Position numbers and translations under genes: made by a program. A stretch of 64,000 bases of DNA from the NCBI RefSeq assembly GCF_005876855.1, contig NZ_QLAE01000002.1, forward strand, positions 1 through 64,000. Reading direction: 5' to 3'. Within the stretch, counting starts at the first letter, position 1; each line of letters begins with the position of its first letter. A model generated the notes under the pieces. It saw only the letters and a list, made by a program, of their open reading frames with translations. It did no database searches and was not told the origin of the DNA. Positions 1 to 8,406 of this stretch are shown here, in pieces. This DNA comes from Stutzerimonas nosocomialis (lineage in GTDB: Bacteria > Pseudomonadota > Gammaproteobacteria > Pseudomonadales > Pseudomonadaceae).

Positions 1-482
1 TGTTCAGGCTGCGCTCGCTTCGGTGCCTGGACCGACCTTGATGTCTCAACGGAACAGGGCACTCCTGGTGACCAGCGCTGCGAGCCGCGCGCCGCGATGG
101 CGAACGGCTCGCCCGACCGGATTTCGAAGCCCCTGATGCATCGCCCTACGCTTCGCGAGCGGTCGCTCCGAACGGCATTCTCCCCTTGCCAGAGCCCCTC
201 GGCCTAGTCCTGCTCCGAGCAGGGCGCTGACGAATCAATCACGTCCGACAATGGGCACGGAAAATCCCTCGCTTGATGCGAAGACGGGCGGGAATGAGCC
301 CACCAAGGCCTCGGCAAAGGCCCTGCAAGGGGCATGTATCGTGCCTGCCGGCCATTCCCCGGCTGGGCGCGATCGTAGGTTCCGACGCGCTGCCGCTCCG
401 TTCGTCTGCTCGCCACCGCCGCCGCGTTGGCGCAGGCTAAGCTTGCGCCCGAAACACTTGCTAGGAAGCCAGGCCGGTAATC
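1..482. other. Left-edge region, no supported gene
   Basis: Both strands hold short open frames (for example 204-500 on the minus strand and 251-508 on the plus strand). None has a convincing ribosome binding site, a recognisable motif or a natural amino-acid composition. I read the stretch as non-coding upstream sequence of the penicillin-binding-like gene, possibly with the decayed end of a neighbour. No tRNA, terminator or repeat was recognised. Confidence 0.5.
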
Positions 483-3400
483 ATGGGCGCAGTATGGCAA
501 TCCGATAGATCTGGAGCTGTGCGTCCATCGCGCGCTTCGTCTGCGACGCCTCCAAACAAATCACCTCAACGTGGACGCCCAGTGGCGCGCCGGCTGGCAT
601 TGCTGTCGGCCGTTTCCTTGCTGGCGGGCGGCGGCTATGTGGCCTGGCAGGAGATCGACAGCTCTCGCTGGCAGGCTCACTGGATCAGTCGCTACGCGGC
701 CGATCTGGACTATAGCGTCGAACCCGGCCCCAGCCCCTCGGTGCAGTTTCCCGATAGCGGTCCGTTCGATCGCCGCCTGGGTTATGCCGACATGCCGGTG
801 TTCATCGAACGCCTGGTTCAGCGCAATTTCCGTATCGAGGCGCAGGCGCGCTTCTCGCCGGCGCTGGAGGACTACGCCAACCGTGGTTTCTTCGTGCCTT
901 ATCCGGAGAAATCCCAGGCGGGCCTCACCATCGACGACTGTCGCGGCGAGCCGCTCTATGCCAACAGCTACCCGCACGAGTACTACGACAGCTTCGAAAG
1001 CATCCCGCCGCTGATTGCAAAGAGCCTGCTGTTCATCGAGGACCGCAACCTGCTGGCCGCCGACCGCCCGATGGCCAACCCCGCGGTCGACTGGCCGCGT
1101 TTCGCCATGGCGGCGTACAGCCAGGTCCAGAAACAGCTCGGGATTTCCGTGCAGTCCGCCGGCGGCAGCACCCTGGCGACCCAGGTGGAGAAGTACCGCC
1201 ATTCACCCGAAGGCCGCACGGGCAGCGGCGAGGAAAAGCTGCGCCAGATGGTTTCGGCCAGCGTTCGCGCCTACCGTGACGGTCCGCAGACCCTCGCCAC
1301 CCGGCAGCGCATCGTGCGCGACTACCTCAACAGCGTGCCCCTGTCGGCAGCACCGGGTCATGGCGAAGTGCACGGCATCGCCGATGGCCTGCGGCTGTGG
1401 TACGGCGCCGACTTCGCCGAGGTCAACCGTCTGCTCGACCCGCGGCGCAATGCCGGTACCGACCTCGAGGCCCAGGGCCTGGCGCTGCGCCAGGTGCTTT
1501 CGCTGCTGATCGCGCAACGCAGGCCTTCCTATTACCTGGGCAAGGGGCGGCAGGACATGGTCGACCTCACCGACAGCCATATCCGCCTGCTGGCCCGTGG
1601 CGGCATCATCGACACGGCACTGCGCGATGCGGCCCTGGCCCAGCACGCCGCATTCCGCGACCTGCGCCGCGAGCCTGCGCTGCGCCCGGTCGAGGCGACC
1701 AAGGGCATCAGTGTGGCGCGGATGCGGGTGGCCGGGTTGCTCGGCCTGCCGCTGTACGACCTCGACCGCATCGACCTGGCGGCCACCACGACGTTGCAGG
1801 GCGACCTGCAGGAACAGATCAGCGATTACCTCGGTCACCTGGCCGACCCGGCGTTCGCCAAGGAGATGGGGCTGCTCGGCGAGCGCATGCTGTCGCCGGA
1901 GAAGACCGCCGACGTGCGCTACAGCTTCACGCTGTTCGAGCGGGCCGGCGAAGGGTTCCGGGTACGGGTGCAGACCGACAGCACCAACCAGCCGTTCGAC
2001 ATCAACGAAGGCAGCAAGCTCGAGCTGGGCTCGACCGCCAAGCTGCGCGTGCTGACGACCTACCTCGAGGTCATCGCCGAACTGCATGGGCGCTATGCGG
2101 GCATGACGGCGGCCGAGCTGCGCCGCGTCGAAGCGGAAGATCCGCTCAGCCGCTGGGCGATCGGTTACCTGGGGGCGACGGGCGACCGTAACCTGCCGGC
2201 AATGCTCGAGGCGGCGCTCGAGCGGCGCTATTCGGCAAGCCCTGCCGAGCGGTTCTTCACCGGTGCCGGCGTGCACCGCTTCGGCAATTTCCGCCGCGAG
2301 GACGACGGCCGCCTGCCGACGCTGCGCGAGTCGCTGCAGGAGTCGATCAACCTGCCGTTCGTGCGGCTGATGCGCGACCTGGTCAGCTACAGCACCTACG
2401 CCATGATCAACCGCGCCGAGCTGCTCAAGGACGACAACAACCCCGCGCGCCTCGAATACCTGACGCGTTTCGCCGATCGCGAAGGTTCGGTGTTTCTCCA
2501 GCGCTTCTGGCAGAAGTATCGCGGCAAGAGCGGCGATGAGCGCATCGAGGCCTTCCTCAACGGCATGCGCGCCACCCCGGTGCGGCTGGCGGCGGTCCAT
2601 CGCTACCTTATGCCGGACGCCGATCGCTCGGCCTTCGAACGCTTCCTGCGAGCCCGCCTGCCCGGCGCCGAGCTGACCGACAAGCAGCTCGACGGCCTCT
2701 ACAGCCGCTACGCGCCCGGCGCCTACAGCCTGCCGGACCAGGGCTACATCGCCCGCGTGCATCCGCTGGACCTGTGGCTGCTGGGCTACCTGCTCGAGCA
2801 TCCGGACGCCACGCTCGGCGAGATCGTCGGCGCCAGCCGCGAACAGCGCCAGGAGGTCTACGGCTGGCTGTTCCGCAGCCGCCACAAGAGCGCGCGCGAC
2901 AGCCGCATTCGGATCATGCTCGAGGTGGAAGCCTTCACCGATATCCACCGGCGCTGGCAGCGCGTCGGCTACCCGTTCGACCATCTGGTGCCGTCGCTGG
3001 CCACTGCCCTGGGCAGCTCGGGCGATCGCCCGGCGGCGCTGGCCGAGCTGATGGGGATCATCCTCAACGACGGGGTGCGGCTGCCGAGCGTGCGCATCGA
3101 CAGCCTGCAGTTCGCGGTGGACACCCCCTACGAGACGCGCCTGGGCATTGCGCCCGGCGCCGGCGAGCGGGTGATGCCGAGCGAGGTCGCCGCGGCGCTG
3201 CGCGAGGCGCTGGCCAGCGTCGTGGAGGGCGGTACCGCACGGCGGCTCAACGGCACCTTCGCGCTCGACGACGGCAGCGTCCTGACCGTCGGCGGCAAGA
3301 CCGGTACCGGTGACAACCGAATCCAGAGCGTGGGGGCTGGCGGGCGGCTGATCAGCTCGCTGGCGATGAACCGCACGGCGACCTTCGTCTTCTATCTGGG

Positions 3401-3587
3401 GCCCAACCATTTCGGCACCCTGACCGCCTATGTGCCGGGCCGGGCGGCGGACAGCTTCCGCTTCACCTCGGCCCTGCCGGTACAGGCCCTCAAGGGCATG
3501 GCGCCGATCCTCAAGCCCTACCTGCAAAGCGGCGCGGCCACCCTGTGCCAGCCCGCTGCGGTGACCACGGCCCAGCTCGTGCCCTAG
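483..3587 (+). CDS. Bifunctional transglycosylase/transpeptidase (class A penicillin-binding-like protein)
   Basis: This 1034-residue protein probably polymerises glycan strands and cross-links peptides in the periplasm. A short cytoplasmic tail is followed by one membrane anchor at about residues 37-55. The family 51 glycosyltransferase part has an EDRN motif around E186 and a GGSTLATQ motif near 227, variants of the usual EDxxF and GGSTITQQ. The penicillin-binding motifs are present as STAK (517-520), SIN (621-623) and KTG (939-941), so the transpeptidase site looks intact. About 320 residues separate SxN from KTG, far more than in ordinary PBP1a/1b/1c, and the protein is long for the family. 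The ATG at 483 has only a weak Shine-Dalgarno, and a start at GTG 519 is possible. It reads alone, ahead of mdcR. The broad function is fairly safe; the exact PBP class is not. Confidence 0.8.
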   Translation: MGAVWQSDRSGAVRPSRASSATPPNKSPQRGRPVARRLALLSAVSLLAGGGYVAWQEIDSSRWQAHWISRYAADLDYSVEPGPSPSVQFPDSGPFDRRLGYADMPVFIERLVQRNFRIEAQARFSPALEDYANRGFFVPYPEKSQAGLTIDDCRGEPLYANSYPHEYYDSFESIPPLIAKSLLFIEDRNLLAADRPMANPAVDWPRFAMAAYSQVQKQLGISVQSAGGSTLATQVEKYRHSPEGRTGSGEEKLRQMVSASVRAYRDGPQTLATRQRIVRDYLNSVPLSAAPGHGEVHGIADGLRLWYGADFAEVNRLLDPRRNAGTDLEAQGLALRQVLSLLIAQRRPSYYLGKGRQDMVDLTDSHIRLLARGGIIDTALRDAALAQHAAFRDLRREPALRPVEATKGISVARMRVAGLLGLPLYDLDRIDLAATTTLQGDLQEQISDYLGHLADPAFAKEMGLLGERMLSPEKTADVRYSFTLFERAGEGFRVRVQTDSTNQPFDINEGSKLELGSTAKLRVLTTYLEVIAELHGRYAGMTAAELRRVEAEDPLSRWAIGYLGATGDRNLPAMLEAALERRYSASPAERFFTGAGVHRFGNFRREDDGRLPTLRESLQESINLPFVRLMRDLVSYSTYAMINRAELLKDDNNPARLEYLTRFADREGSVFLQRFWQKYRGKSGDERIEAFLNGMRATPVRLAAVHRYLMPDADRSAFERFLRARLPGAELTDKQLDGLYSRYAPGAYSLPDQGYIARVHPLDLWLLGYLLEHPDATLGEIVGASREQRQEVYGWLFRSRHKSARDSRIRIMLEVEAFTDIHRRWQRVGYPFDHLVPSLATALGSSGDRPAALAELMGIILNDGVRLPSVRIDSLQFAVDTPYETRLGIAPGAGERVMPSEVAAALREALASVVEGGTARRLNGTFALDDGSVLTVGGKTGTGDNRIQSVGAGGRLISSLAMNRTATFVFYLGPNHFGTLTAYVPGRAADSFRFTSALPVQALKGMAPILKPYLQSGAATLCQPAAVTTAQLVP

Positions 3588-3689
3588 CGCTCGGGGAAGC
3601 GGCCCATCGGCCGCGACGGGATCGTCGCGGTTGATGCGCCAAGGCGACCGGCAGGCATAATCGCAAGCTTCGCCACCTGAGCGCATGCC

Positions 3690-4607
3690 ATGCAGATCGA
3701 TGAAGAACTGACGCTGAAGAAATTGCAGGTGTTCCTGGCGTTCATGCGCAGCGGCAGCCTCGGCAAGGCGGCCGCCGACCTCAACACCAGCAACGTCAGC
3801 GTGCACCGGGCCATCCATTCGCTGGAAGCGGCGCTGCGCTGCCCGCTGTTCAAGCACGAGGGCCGCCATCTGATTCCGCTGGAAAGCGCCTACGTGCTCG
3901 AAGAGCGGGCGCAGAAACTGGTGCAGGAGGTGGTCGAGACGGTGCGCCAGACGCGCGAAGCCGCCGGTTTCTCGGCCGAGCGCTTCAAGCTCGGTGCGCT
4001 CTATTCGCTCACCGTCAAGACGGTTCCGCAGTTGATCATGGGGCTCAAGCTGCGCCGTAGCGAGCTCAACATCGACCTGATCCTGGGCTCGAACGTCGAC
4101 CTGTTCTACAAGCTCAAGAGCATGGAGCTGGACGCGATCCTGGTGTCGCTCAACGACAGCGTCAGCGATGCCGATTGCGCCCAGGTGCCGTTGTTCTCCG
4201 ACGACATCTTCCTCGCCGCGCCGGCCGATTCCCCGGTCGCCCGCCAGGCGGAAGTCGACCTGAGCGAGCTGCGCGACGCCACCTTCCTCACCCTGACCCA
4301 GGGGTTCGCGACCCACCAGGACGGCAACCGGGTGTTCCGCCAGGCCGGTTTCGAGCCGCAGGTGGCCATGCAGGTCAACGACATCTTCACCCTGTTGAGC
4401 ATGGTCAATTCCGGGGTCGGCTATGCGCTGCTGCCCGGTCGGGTGGGGATGGTCTACGAATCCGGCGTGCGGCTGATCCCGCTGCGCGCCGACTACCGCC
4501 TGCAGCAGCACATCGGCGTGGTGTTCCTCAAGGCCAAGGAGCGCGACCCCAACCTGCTCGCGCTCCTCGCCGAATGCCGCATGTACAGCCTGAAACATCC
4601 GGGCTGA
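3690..4607 (+). CDS. mdcR: MdcR, LysR-family regulator of malonate decarboxylation
   Basis: A 305-residue LysR-type transcription factor. The N-terminal winged helix (about residues 10-65) contains the SGSLGKAAADL and SVHRAIHSLE segments typical of the family, followed by a substrate-binding domain to about residue 295. It lies tail to tail with madM (13 bp between stop codons) at the far end of the mdc operon. That is the mdcR position in P. aeruginosa and P. putida type clusters, where MdcR activates mdc genes in response to malonate. The ATG at 3690 follows a short leader and fits the usual LysR N-terminus. Assignment rests mainly on family plus synteny. Confidence 0.9.
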   Translation: MQIDEELTLKKLQVFLAFMRSGSLGKAAADLNTSNVSVHRAIHSLEAALRCPLFKHEGRHLIPLESAYVLEERAQKLVQEVVETVRQTREAAGFSAERFKLGALYSLTVKTVPQLIMGLKLRRSELNIDLILGSNVDLFYKLKSMELDAILVSLNDSVSDADCAQVPLFSDDIFLAAPADSPVARQAEVDLSELRDATFLTLTQGFATHQDGNRVFRQAGFEPQVAMQVNDIFTLLSMVNSGVGYALLPGRVGMVYESGVRLIPLRADYRLQQHIGVVFLKAKERDPNLLALLAECRMYSLKHPG

Positions 4608-4620
4608 GACCGCTGCGCCT

Positions 4621-5391
4621 TCAGCCCAGCATTCCGCGCATGATGAAGAACAGCAGCGACGGGCCGAGCAGGCAGCCCAGCGCGGTGTAGAACGCGGCGG
4701 TGAGGCAGCCGTAGGGCACCAGCTTGGGGTCGGTGGCGGCCAGCCCGCCGGCCACGCCGCTGGAGGTCCCGATCAGGCCACCGAAGATCACCGCCGAGCG
4801 GGGGTTGTTCAGGCCGATGTAGGGCGCCACGAAGGGCGTCGCGACCATCACCAGGATCGCCTTGACCAGCCCGGCGGCGATCGACAGGGCCATCACGTCG
4901 GAACTCGCGCCCAGCGCCGCGCCGGTGATCGGCCCGACGATGTAGGTCACCGCGCCGGTGCCGATGGTGGTCAGGCTGACCGCATCGGTGTAACCGAAGG
5001 CCATGGCCACCGCGACGCCGGCTATGAAAGAGGTGAAGACGCCGATGAACAGCGCCAGCACGCCGACGTAGCCCGCCCGCTTGAGCTCCTCGACGCTGAC
5101 CCCGAAGGCCGTGGCGACGATGGCGAAATCGCGCAGCATCGCGCCGCCCAGCAGGCCGATGCCGGAGAACATCGCGATGTCCACCAGGCCCTTCTGCCCG
5201 CCGGTCAGCGCGCCGCCGATGTAGGAGAGCACGAGGCCGAGCAGGATGGCGATGGCCGAGCCGTGCAGGCGGCCGCGTGTGAACCGCCTGGACAGCCAGT
5301 AGGAGAACCACATGGCGGCGCCGATCACGGCGAACCCGCTGATCAGGCCATAGCCGGAGATGACCTTCATGAGTGAGTCGTACATGGTCAA
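4621..5391 (-). CDS. madM: MadM, malonate transporter subunit
   Basis: A 256-residue, very hydrophobic inner-membrane protein with about eight predicted helices, matching the MadM half of the two-component MadL-MadM malonate:Na+/H+ importer. Its ATG overlaps the madL stop codon by 4 bp, so the two subunits are translationally coupled. It is the last gene of the mdc operon and brings the substrate to MdcADE. There is no clear terminator in the 13 bp before the convergent mdcR stop codon, so readthrough into antisense mdcR is possible. Confidence 0.92.
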   Translation of the reverse strand: MTMYDSLMKVISGYGLISGFAVIGAAMWFSYWLSRRFTRGRLHGSAIAILLGLVLSYIGGALTGGQKGLVDIAMFSGIGLLGGAMLRDFAIVATAFGVSVEELKRAGYVGVLALFIGVFTSFIAGVAVAMAFGYTDAVSLTTIGTGAVTYIVGPITGAALGASSDVMALSIAAGLVKAILVMVATPFVAPYIGLNNPRSAVIFGGLIGTSSGVAGGLAATDPKLVPYGCLTAAFYTALGCLLGPSLLFFIMRGMLG

Positions 5392-5795
5392 ACCCTCGGG
5401 CCGGTGGTCAGGGGCTTGTCGTCGACGCCGGCTTCAGGCTTTTTTTGCCCGATCCGGCTGAGCACCGGGACCAGCGCGAAGGAGGCAGCGACCGCCGCGA
5501 CGCCCGCGAGGATCGCCATCGGTCCGCCCGCGAGCGCGCCGTAGACGTTCTGCTGCGCGGCCATGGCGACCACGATGGGGATGTACACCGCACTCCAGAA
5601 CTGGATGCCCTGCTCGGACGTGCCGTCGAACAGGCCGCGCTTTTTCAGGTAGCTGCCGAGCAGGATGAGGATGACCATGGCGATGCCGACGCCGCCGACG
5701 TTGGCCGGCACGCCGATGAGCTTGCCGAGCATCTCGCCGATGAAGATGCCTGCCAGGGTACACAGGGCCAGGAAGGCCACACCGAAGATAATCAT
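5388..5795 (-). CDS. madL: MadL, malonate transporter subunit
   Basis: A 135-residue membrane protein with about four hydrophobic segments, the small partner of MadM in malonate uptake. The ATG at 5795 is preceded by an AGAGGA ribosome binding site. Upstream lies a 158-bp gap after mdcH, the longest in the operon, which holds an A-rich Hfq/Crc-type motif at 5876-5886. Length and pairing with MadM fit the family closely. Confidence 0.9.
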   Translation of the reverse strand: MIIFGVAFLALCTLAGIFIGEMLGKLIGVPANVGGVGIAMVILILLGSYLKKRGLFDGTSEQGIQFWSAVYIPIVVAMAAQQNVYGALAGGPMAILAGVAAVAASFALVPVLSRIGQKKPEAGVDDKPLTTGPRV

Positions 5796-5875
5796 TGTCG
5801 TTGTCCTCTTGTGCGCGGCCTGGCGGCGGCTCGATGGGCAACCCGCTTTACCGGCGACGCGTGGTGTCGAAGTGA

Positions 5876-5886
5876 TTGTTGTTATT
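5876..5886 (-). promoter_or_regulatory. Hfq/Crc-type CA motif in the mdcH-madL spacer
   Basis: On the coding (minus) strand two overlapping exact AAnAAnAA matches, AATAACAA and AACAACAA, lie about 81 nt before the madL start. They also form codons 2-5 of a tiny frame at 5889-5848 (Met-Asn-Asn-Asn-Asn-His...). In pseudomonads Hfq with Crc binds such motifs to block translation; a role here is inference. Confidence 0.45.
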
Positions 5887-5953
5887 CATCGATCAAGCGG
5901 CGGCCTGGCGTACCTTGGCTGGCACGTCTGCCGCGTCCCGAGAACGCTGCGAT

Positions 5954-6889
5954 CTATGGCGTCTGGCTCACCTCCTGGCGCAACAAGGCGCCCATCGTGT
6001 CCAGCCGGGCGCCGTCGAATGCGACCAGCGTACCCTGTTCGAAAACCCGCCGCGCCAGGCCGGTGAGCACCGTGCCGGGCGGCAGTTCGATGTGCAGCCG
6101 TACGCCGCGCTCGTACGCGGTGCGCAGGGTGCCGTGCCAGTCGACGACGCGGCACATATTGAAGGCCAGGTCCTCGCGCAGGCGCTCGGGGTCGGCGATC
6201 GGCCGCGCCGTGGTGCCGCTCAGGTAGCGCAGGCGCGGGGCGCGCAACTCGACCTCGGCGAAGGCGCTGGCGAGCGCCCTGGCCGGCGCTTCGAGCAGCG
6301 TGCTGTGGGATGGAACGCTGACCGCCAGCCGTTTCGCGGCCGCCGCGCCCAGCGCCCTGGCGCGCCGGGCGACCTGCGCCATGGCGTCGTCCGCACCGGC
6401 GATGACGATCTGGTTGTCGGCGTTGATGTTGGCCAGGTAAACCGGCGATCGCTCGTCGTGCACCTCGGCCAGCAGGCGTTCCACGCTGCCGAGATCGAGG
6501 CCGATGAGGGCGGTCATGCCGTAGCCTCTGGGGTAGGCGCTCTGCATCAGTTCGCCGCGCAGCGCGACCAGCCGAACCGCGTCGCGATAGTCCAGCGAGC
6601 CGGCCACCACGGCCGCCGCATAGGCGCCGACGGACAGCCCCGCCACATAGTCAGGCGTCTGCCCGCCGCTCATCAGCAGGCGCGCGCCGGCGACGCCGGC
6701 GATCAGCAGGCAGAGCTGCACGGCGCGGGTCGAGGCCAGGGCGGCTTCGCTGTCCAGCGCCAGCACGTCTTCGCCGAGCGCTTCCCCGGCCTGCTCGAAG
6801 CAATCGAGCACCTGCGCGTTCTGCGGCAGGCGATGGAGCATGCCGGGCTTCTGCGCACCCTGGCCGGGAAAGGCGAACAGGCTGCTCAT
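5954..6889 (-). CDS. mdcH: MdcH, malonyl-CoA:ACP transacylase (malonate decarboxylase epsilon)
   Basis: A 311-residue FabD-like acyltransferase. It opens with the FAFPGQGAQ signature and carries the nucleophile motif GLSVG near residue 90 and a catalytic histidine in the SVPSHS segment. In the mdc system MdcH loads the first malonyl group onto the MdcC acyl carrier, activating the decarboxylase. I chose the ATG at 6889, which overlaps the mdcG stop (ATGA), because the family signature starts there; the frame stays open further upstream only because it runs inside mdcG. Confidence 0.93.
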   Translation of the reverse strand: MSSLFAFPGQGAQKPGMLHRLPQNAQVLDCFEQAGEALGEDVLALDSEAALASTRAVQLCLLIAGVAGARLLMSGGQTPDYVAGLSVGAYAAAVVAGSLDYRDAVRLVALRGELMQSAYPRGYGMTALIGLDLGSVERLLAEVHDERSPVYLANINADNQIVIAGADDAMAQVARRARALGAAAAKRLAVSVPSHSTLLEAPARALASAFAEVELRAPRLRYLSGTTARPIADPERLREDLAFNMCRVVDWHGTLRTAYERGVRLHIELPPGTVLTGLARRVFEQGTLVAFDGARLDTMGALLRQEVSQTP

Positions 6890-7506
6890 GCGGCCCGCTC
6901 CGCCTGGTCCCAGGGATCTTCGATCAGCCGAGCGCCGGTGGCGCACTTGAGCAGCACCCGGGCCGAATCGCCGGCCCACTCGCGCAGGGCGATGGCGCCG
7001 GAAGGCGTTTCCAGCTGCAGGTCGACCCGGCACGGGACCCTGTCCAGCAGTTGTTGAAGCTCGCGCGCCTCGCTGCGTGAAAACGCGGTAGGGGTACGCA
7101 GCAGCAGGTCGAGGTCACTTTCGGCGCTGACGACCGCGATGCCACTGCCCAGCTGATACCCCACCGAGCCGGTGACGCCCCAGGCCAGGCCCAGGCTGTC
7201 GAGCAGCGGATGCAAGCGGTGCAGGGCGCGCAGCGCGGGGAGATGGCTGTCCGGAAGGCGGGCGATCAGTTGCTCGGGGCCGACGCGAGAGACCACCGAT
7301 TCGCGTCGCATCCAGGCGGCGAAGCGTTGCTCGCGTGTCGCGCCCCGCAGACCGACGGCGATCTGCTCGTCGGCCACCACCGCGCGGCGCACCACGACCG
7401 GTTGGCCGGCCGCGAGCACCTGCCGCGCCCAGTCCGGCGCGTCGGCGGGCAGCTGGGCCGGCGTCATGCCCCAGAGCAGGTCGTGGGGGCGTGGCGTGTC
7501 GTGCAT
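6886..7506 (-). CDS. mdcG: MdcG, phosphoribosyl-dephospho-CoA transferase
   Basis: A 206-residue holo-ACP synthase-type nucleotidyltransferase that attaches the 2'-(5''-phosphoribosyl)-3'-dephospho-CoA prosthetic group to MdcC. The SAESDLDLLL segment around residues 120-130 is the expected nucleotidyltransferase acidic motif. The start at 7506 is set by a near-perfect AAAGGAGG 5-6 nt upstream; an in-frame ATG at 7548 lies beyond the ribosome binding site and is less likely. An exact AATAACAA motif sits just ahead of the ribosome binding site. Confidence 0.9.
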   Translation of the reverse strand: MHDTPRPHDLLWGMTPAQLPADAPDWARQVLAAGQPVVVRRAVVADEQIAVGLRGATREQRFAAWMRRESVVSRVGPEQLIARLPDSHLPALRALHRLHPLLDSLGLAWGVTGSVGYQLGSGIAVVSAESDLDLLLRTPTAFSRSEARELQQLLDRVPCRVDLQLETPSGAIALREWAGDSARVLLKCATGARLIEDPWDQAERAA

Positions 7507-7523
7507 CTGCAGCCTCCTTTTGA

Positions 7524-7531
7524 TTGTTATT
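7524..7531 (-). promoter_or_regulatory. Hfq/Crc-type CA motif upstream of mdcG
   Basis: AATAACAA on the coding strand matches AAnAAnAA exactly and lies a few bases before the AAAGGAGG ribosome binding site of mdcG, a position where Hfq/Crc could hinder ribosome access. It is one of three such motifs in the mdc operon. Function is inferred. Confidence 0.45.
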
Positions 7532-7620
7532 GTCGAGCCGGTGGTCAAGCGTCAGGGGTTTCGGGGTTCCTTTGCGTTGCGTCCTTCGCGGTCCATGCTG
7601 GACATCCTCCTGAAGCCGGC

Positions 7621-8406
7621 TTACCACTGCGCCCGCAGCCGCTCCCGGACCTTCGCCGAAGCGGCCCGATTCGGCGCGCCGAGGCGGCCGCGCAGGTCGG
7701 TGCTGGTGCCGATGTCGGCCACCGCCTGCTGCAGGCAGTCGCGCACCCGTGCCAGATCGTCCGCCGAGGGTTGCTCGATGTGCTCCACCGAGAGGGTTTC
7801 CCAGAGCAGCCCGAGGGTCGCGTAGTTGTCGATGTCGTAGGCCATCGGCGGCACCGACTCGGCCAGCGCTTCCAGTTCCTCGACGCTGCGCAGGGTGATG
7901 CGTGCCGCCGCGGCCTTGCCCATTGCGTGCACCATCACCCCCGGATCGCGCAGGGCGATGATCCGCTGGGCCTGGTAGCCGTGGGCGAGGAAGGCGCCGG
8001 ACATGGCCTTGCCCACCAGCAGCGCGATCACCGGGTGCCCGGCCAGGCGCGCGCGGGCATAGCCGTCCACCGCGCCGGCCAGTGCCTGGTGGATGCCCAG
8101 CGCCTCCTCGCGGCGGCCATAGGCCTGGCTCGGCACGTCGACCACGGCGACCACGACGCGCTTGTCCGCCTTGTCGCGATCGGCTTCGATCACCTCGTCC
8201 AGCGCCTGGCCCAGGGCCCAGCCTTCGAGCAGGCCGACCTCGCCATTGCGTGCGCGCGGGAAGGGGTTTTCGGCATCCGGCACCACGGCGATGTAGCGCG
8301 CGGTACGGCCGGCGAGTTCACCGTCGACCACCTTCACCGAGGCTGGATAGCCCGCCTGTGCCCGGCCACCGGCCAAGGCTTGCAACCAGTTCAGTCCACG
8401 GCTCAT
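7621..8406 (-). CDS. mdcE: MdcE, malonate decarboxylase gamma subunit
   Basis: A 261-residue carboxyltransferase-fold (crotonase-related) protein. With MdcD it forms the malonyl-S-ACP decarboxylase that releases CO2 and leaves acetyl-S-ACP. The ALLVGKAMSGAFLAHG stretch with its Gly-rich turn and the overall length match MdcE. Its ATG overlaps the mdcD stop by 4 bp (ATGA), indicating coupled translation in the expected D-E order. A 114-bp spacer follows before mdcG. Confidence 0.94.
   Translation of the reverse strand: MSRGLNWLQALAGGRAQAGYPASVKVVDGELAGRTARYIAVVPDAENPFPRARNGEVGLLEGWALGQALDEVIEADRDKADKRVVVAVVDVPSQAYGRREEALGIHQALAGAVDGYARARLAGHPVIALLVGKAMSGAFLAHGYQAQRIIALRDPGVMVHAMGKAAAARITLRSVEELEALAESVPPMAYDIDNYATLGLLWETLSVEHIEQPSADDLARVRDCLQQAVADIGTSTDLRGRLGAPNRAASAKVRERLRAQW

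Noticed and set aside
251-508. Short plus-strand frame at the left edge
   Set aside because: No ribosome binding site or motif; overlaps the start of the penicillin-binding-like gene and resembles random GC-rich coding.
1203-4598. Very long minus-strand open frame opposite the penicillin-binding and mdcR genes
   Set aside because: It is the antisense reading of two well-supported genes; composition is His/Gln/Arg/Ala-rich and typical of GC-rich shadow frames.
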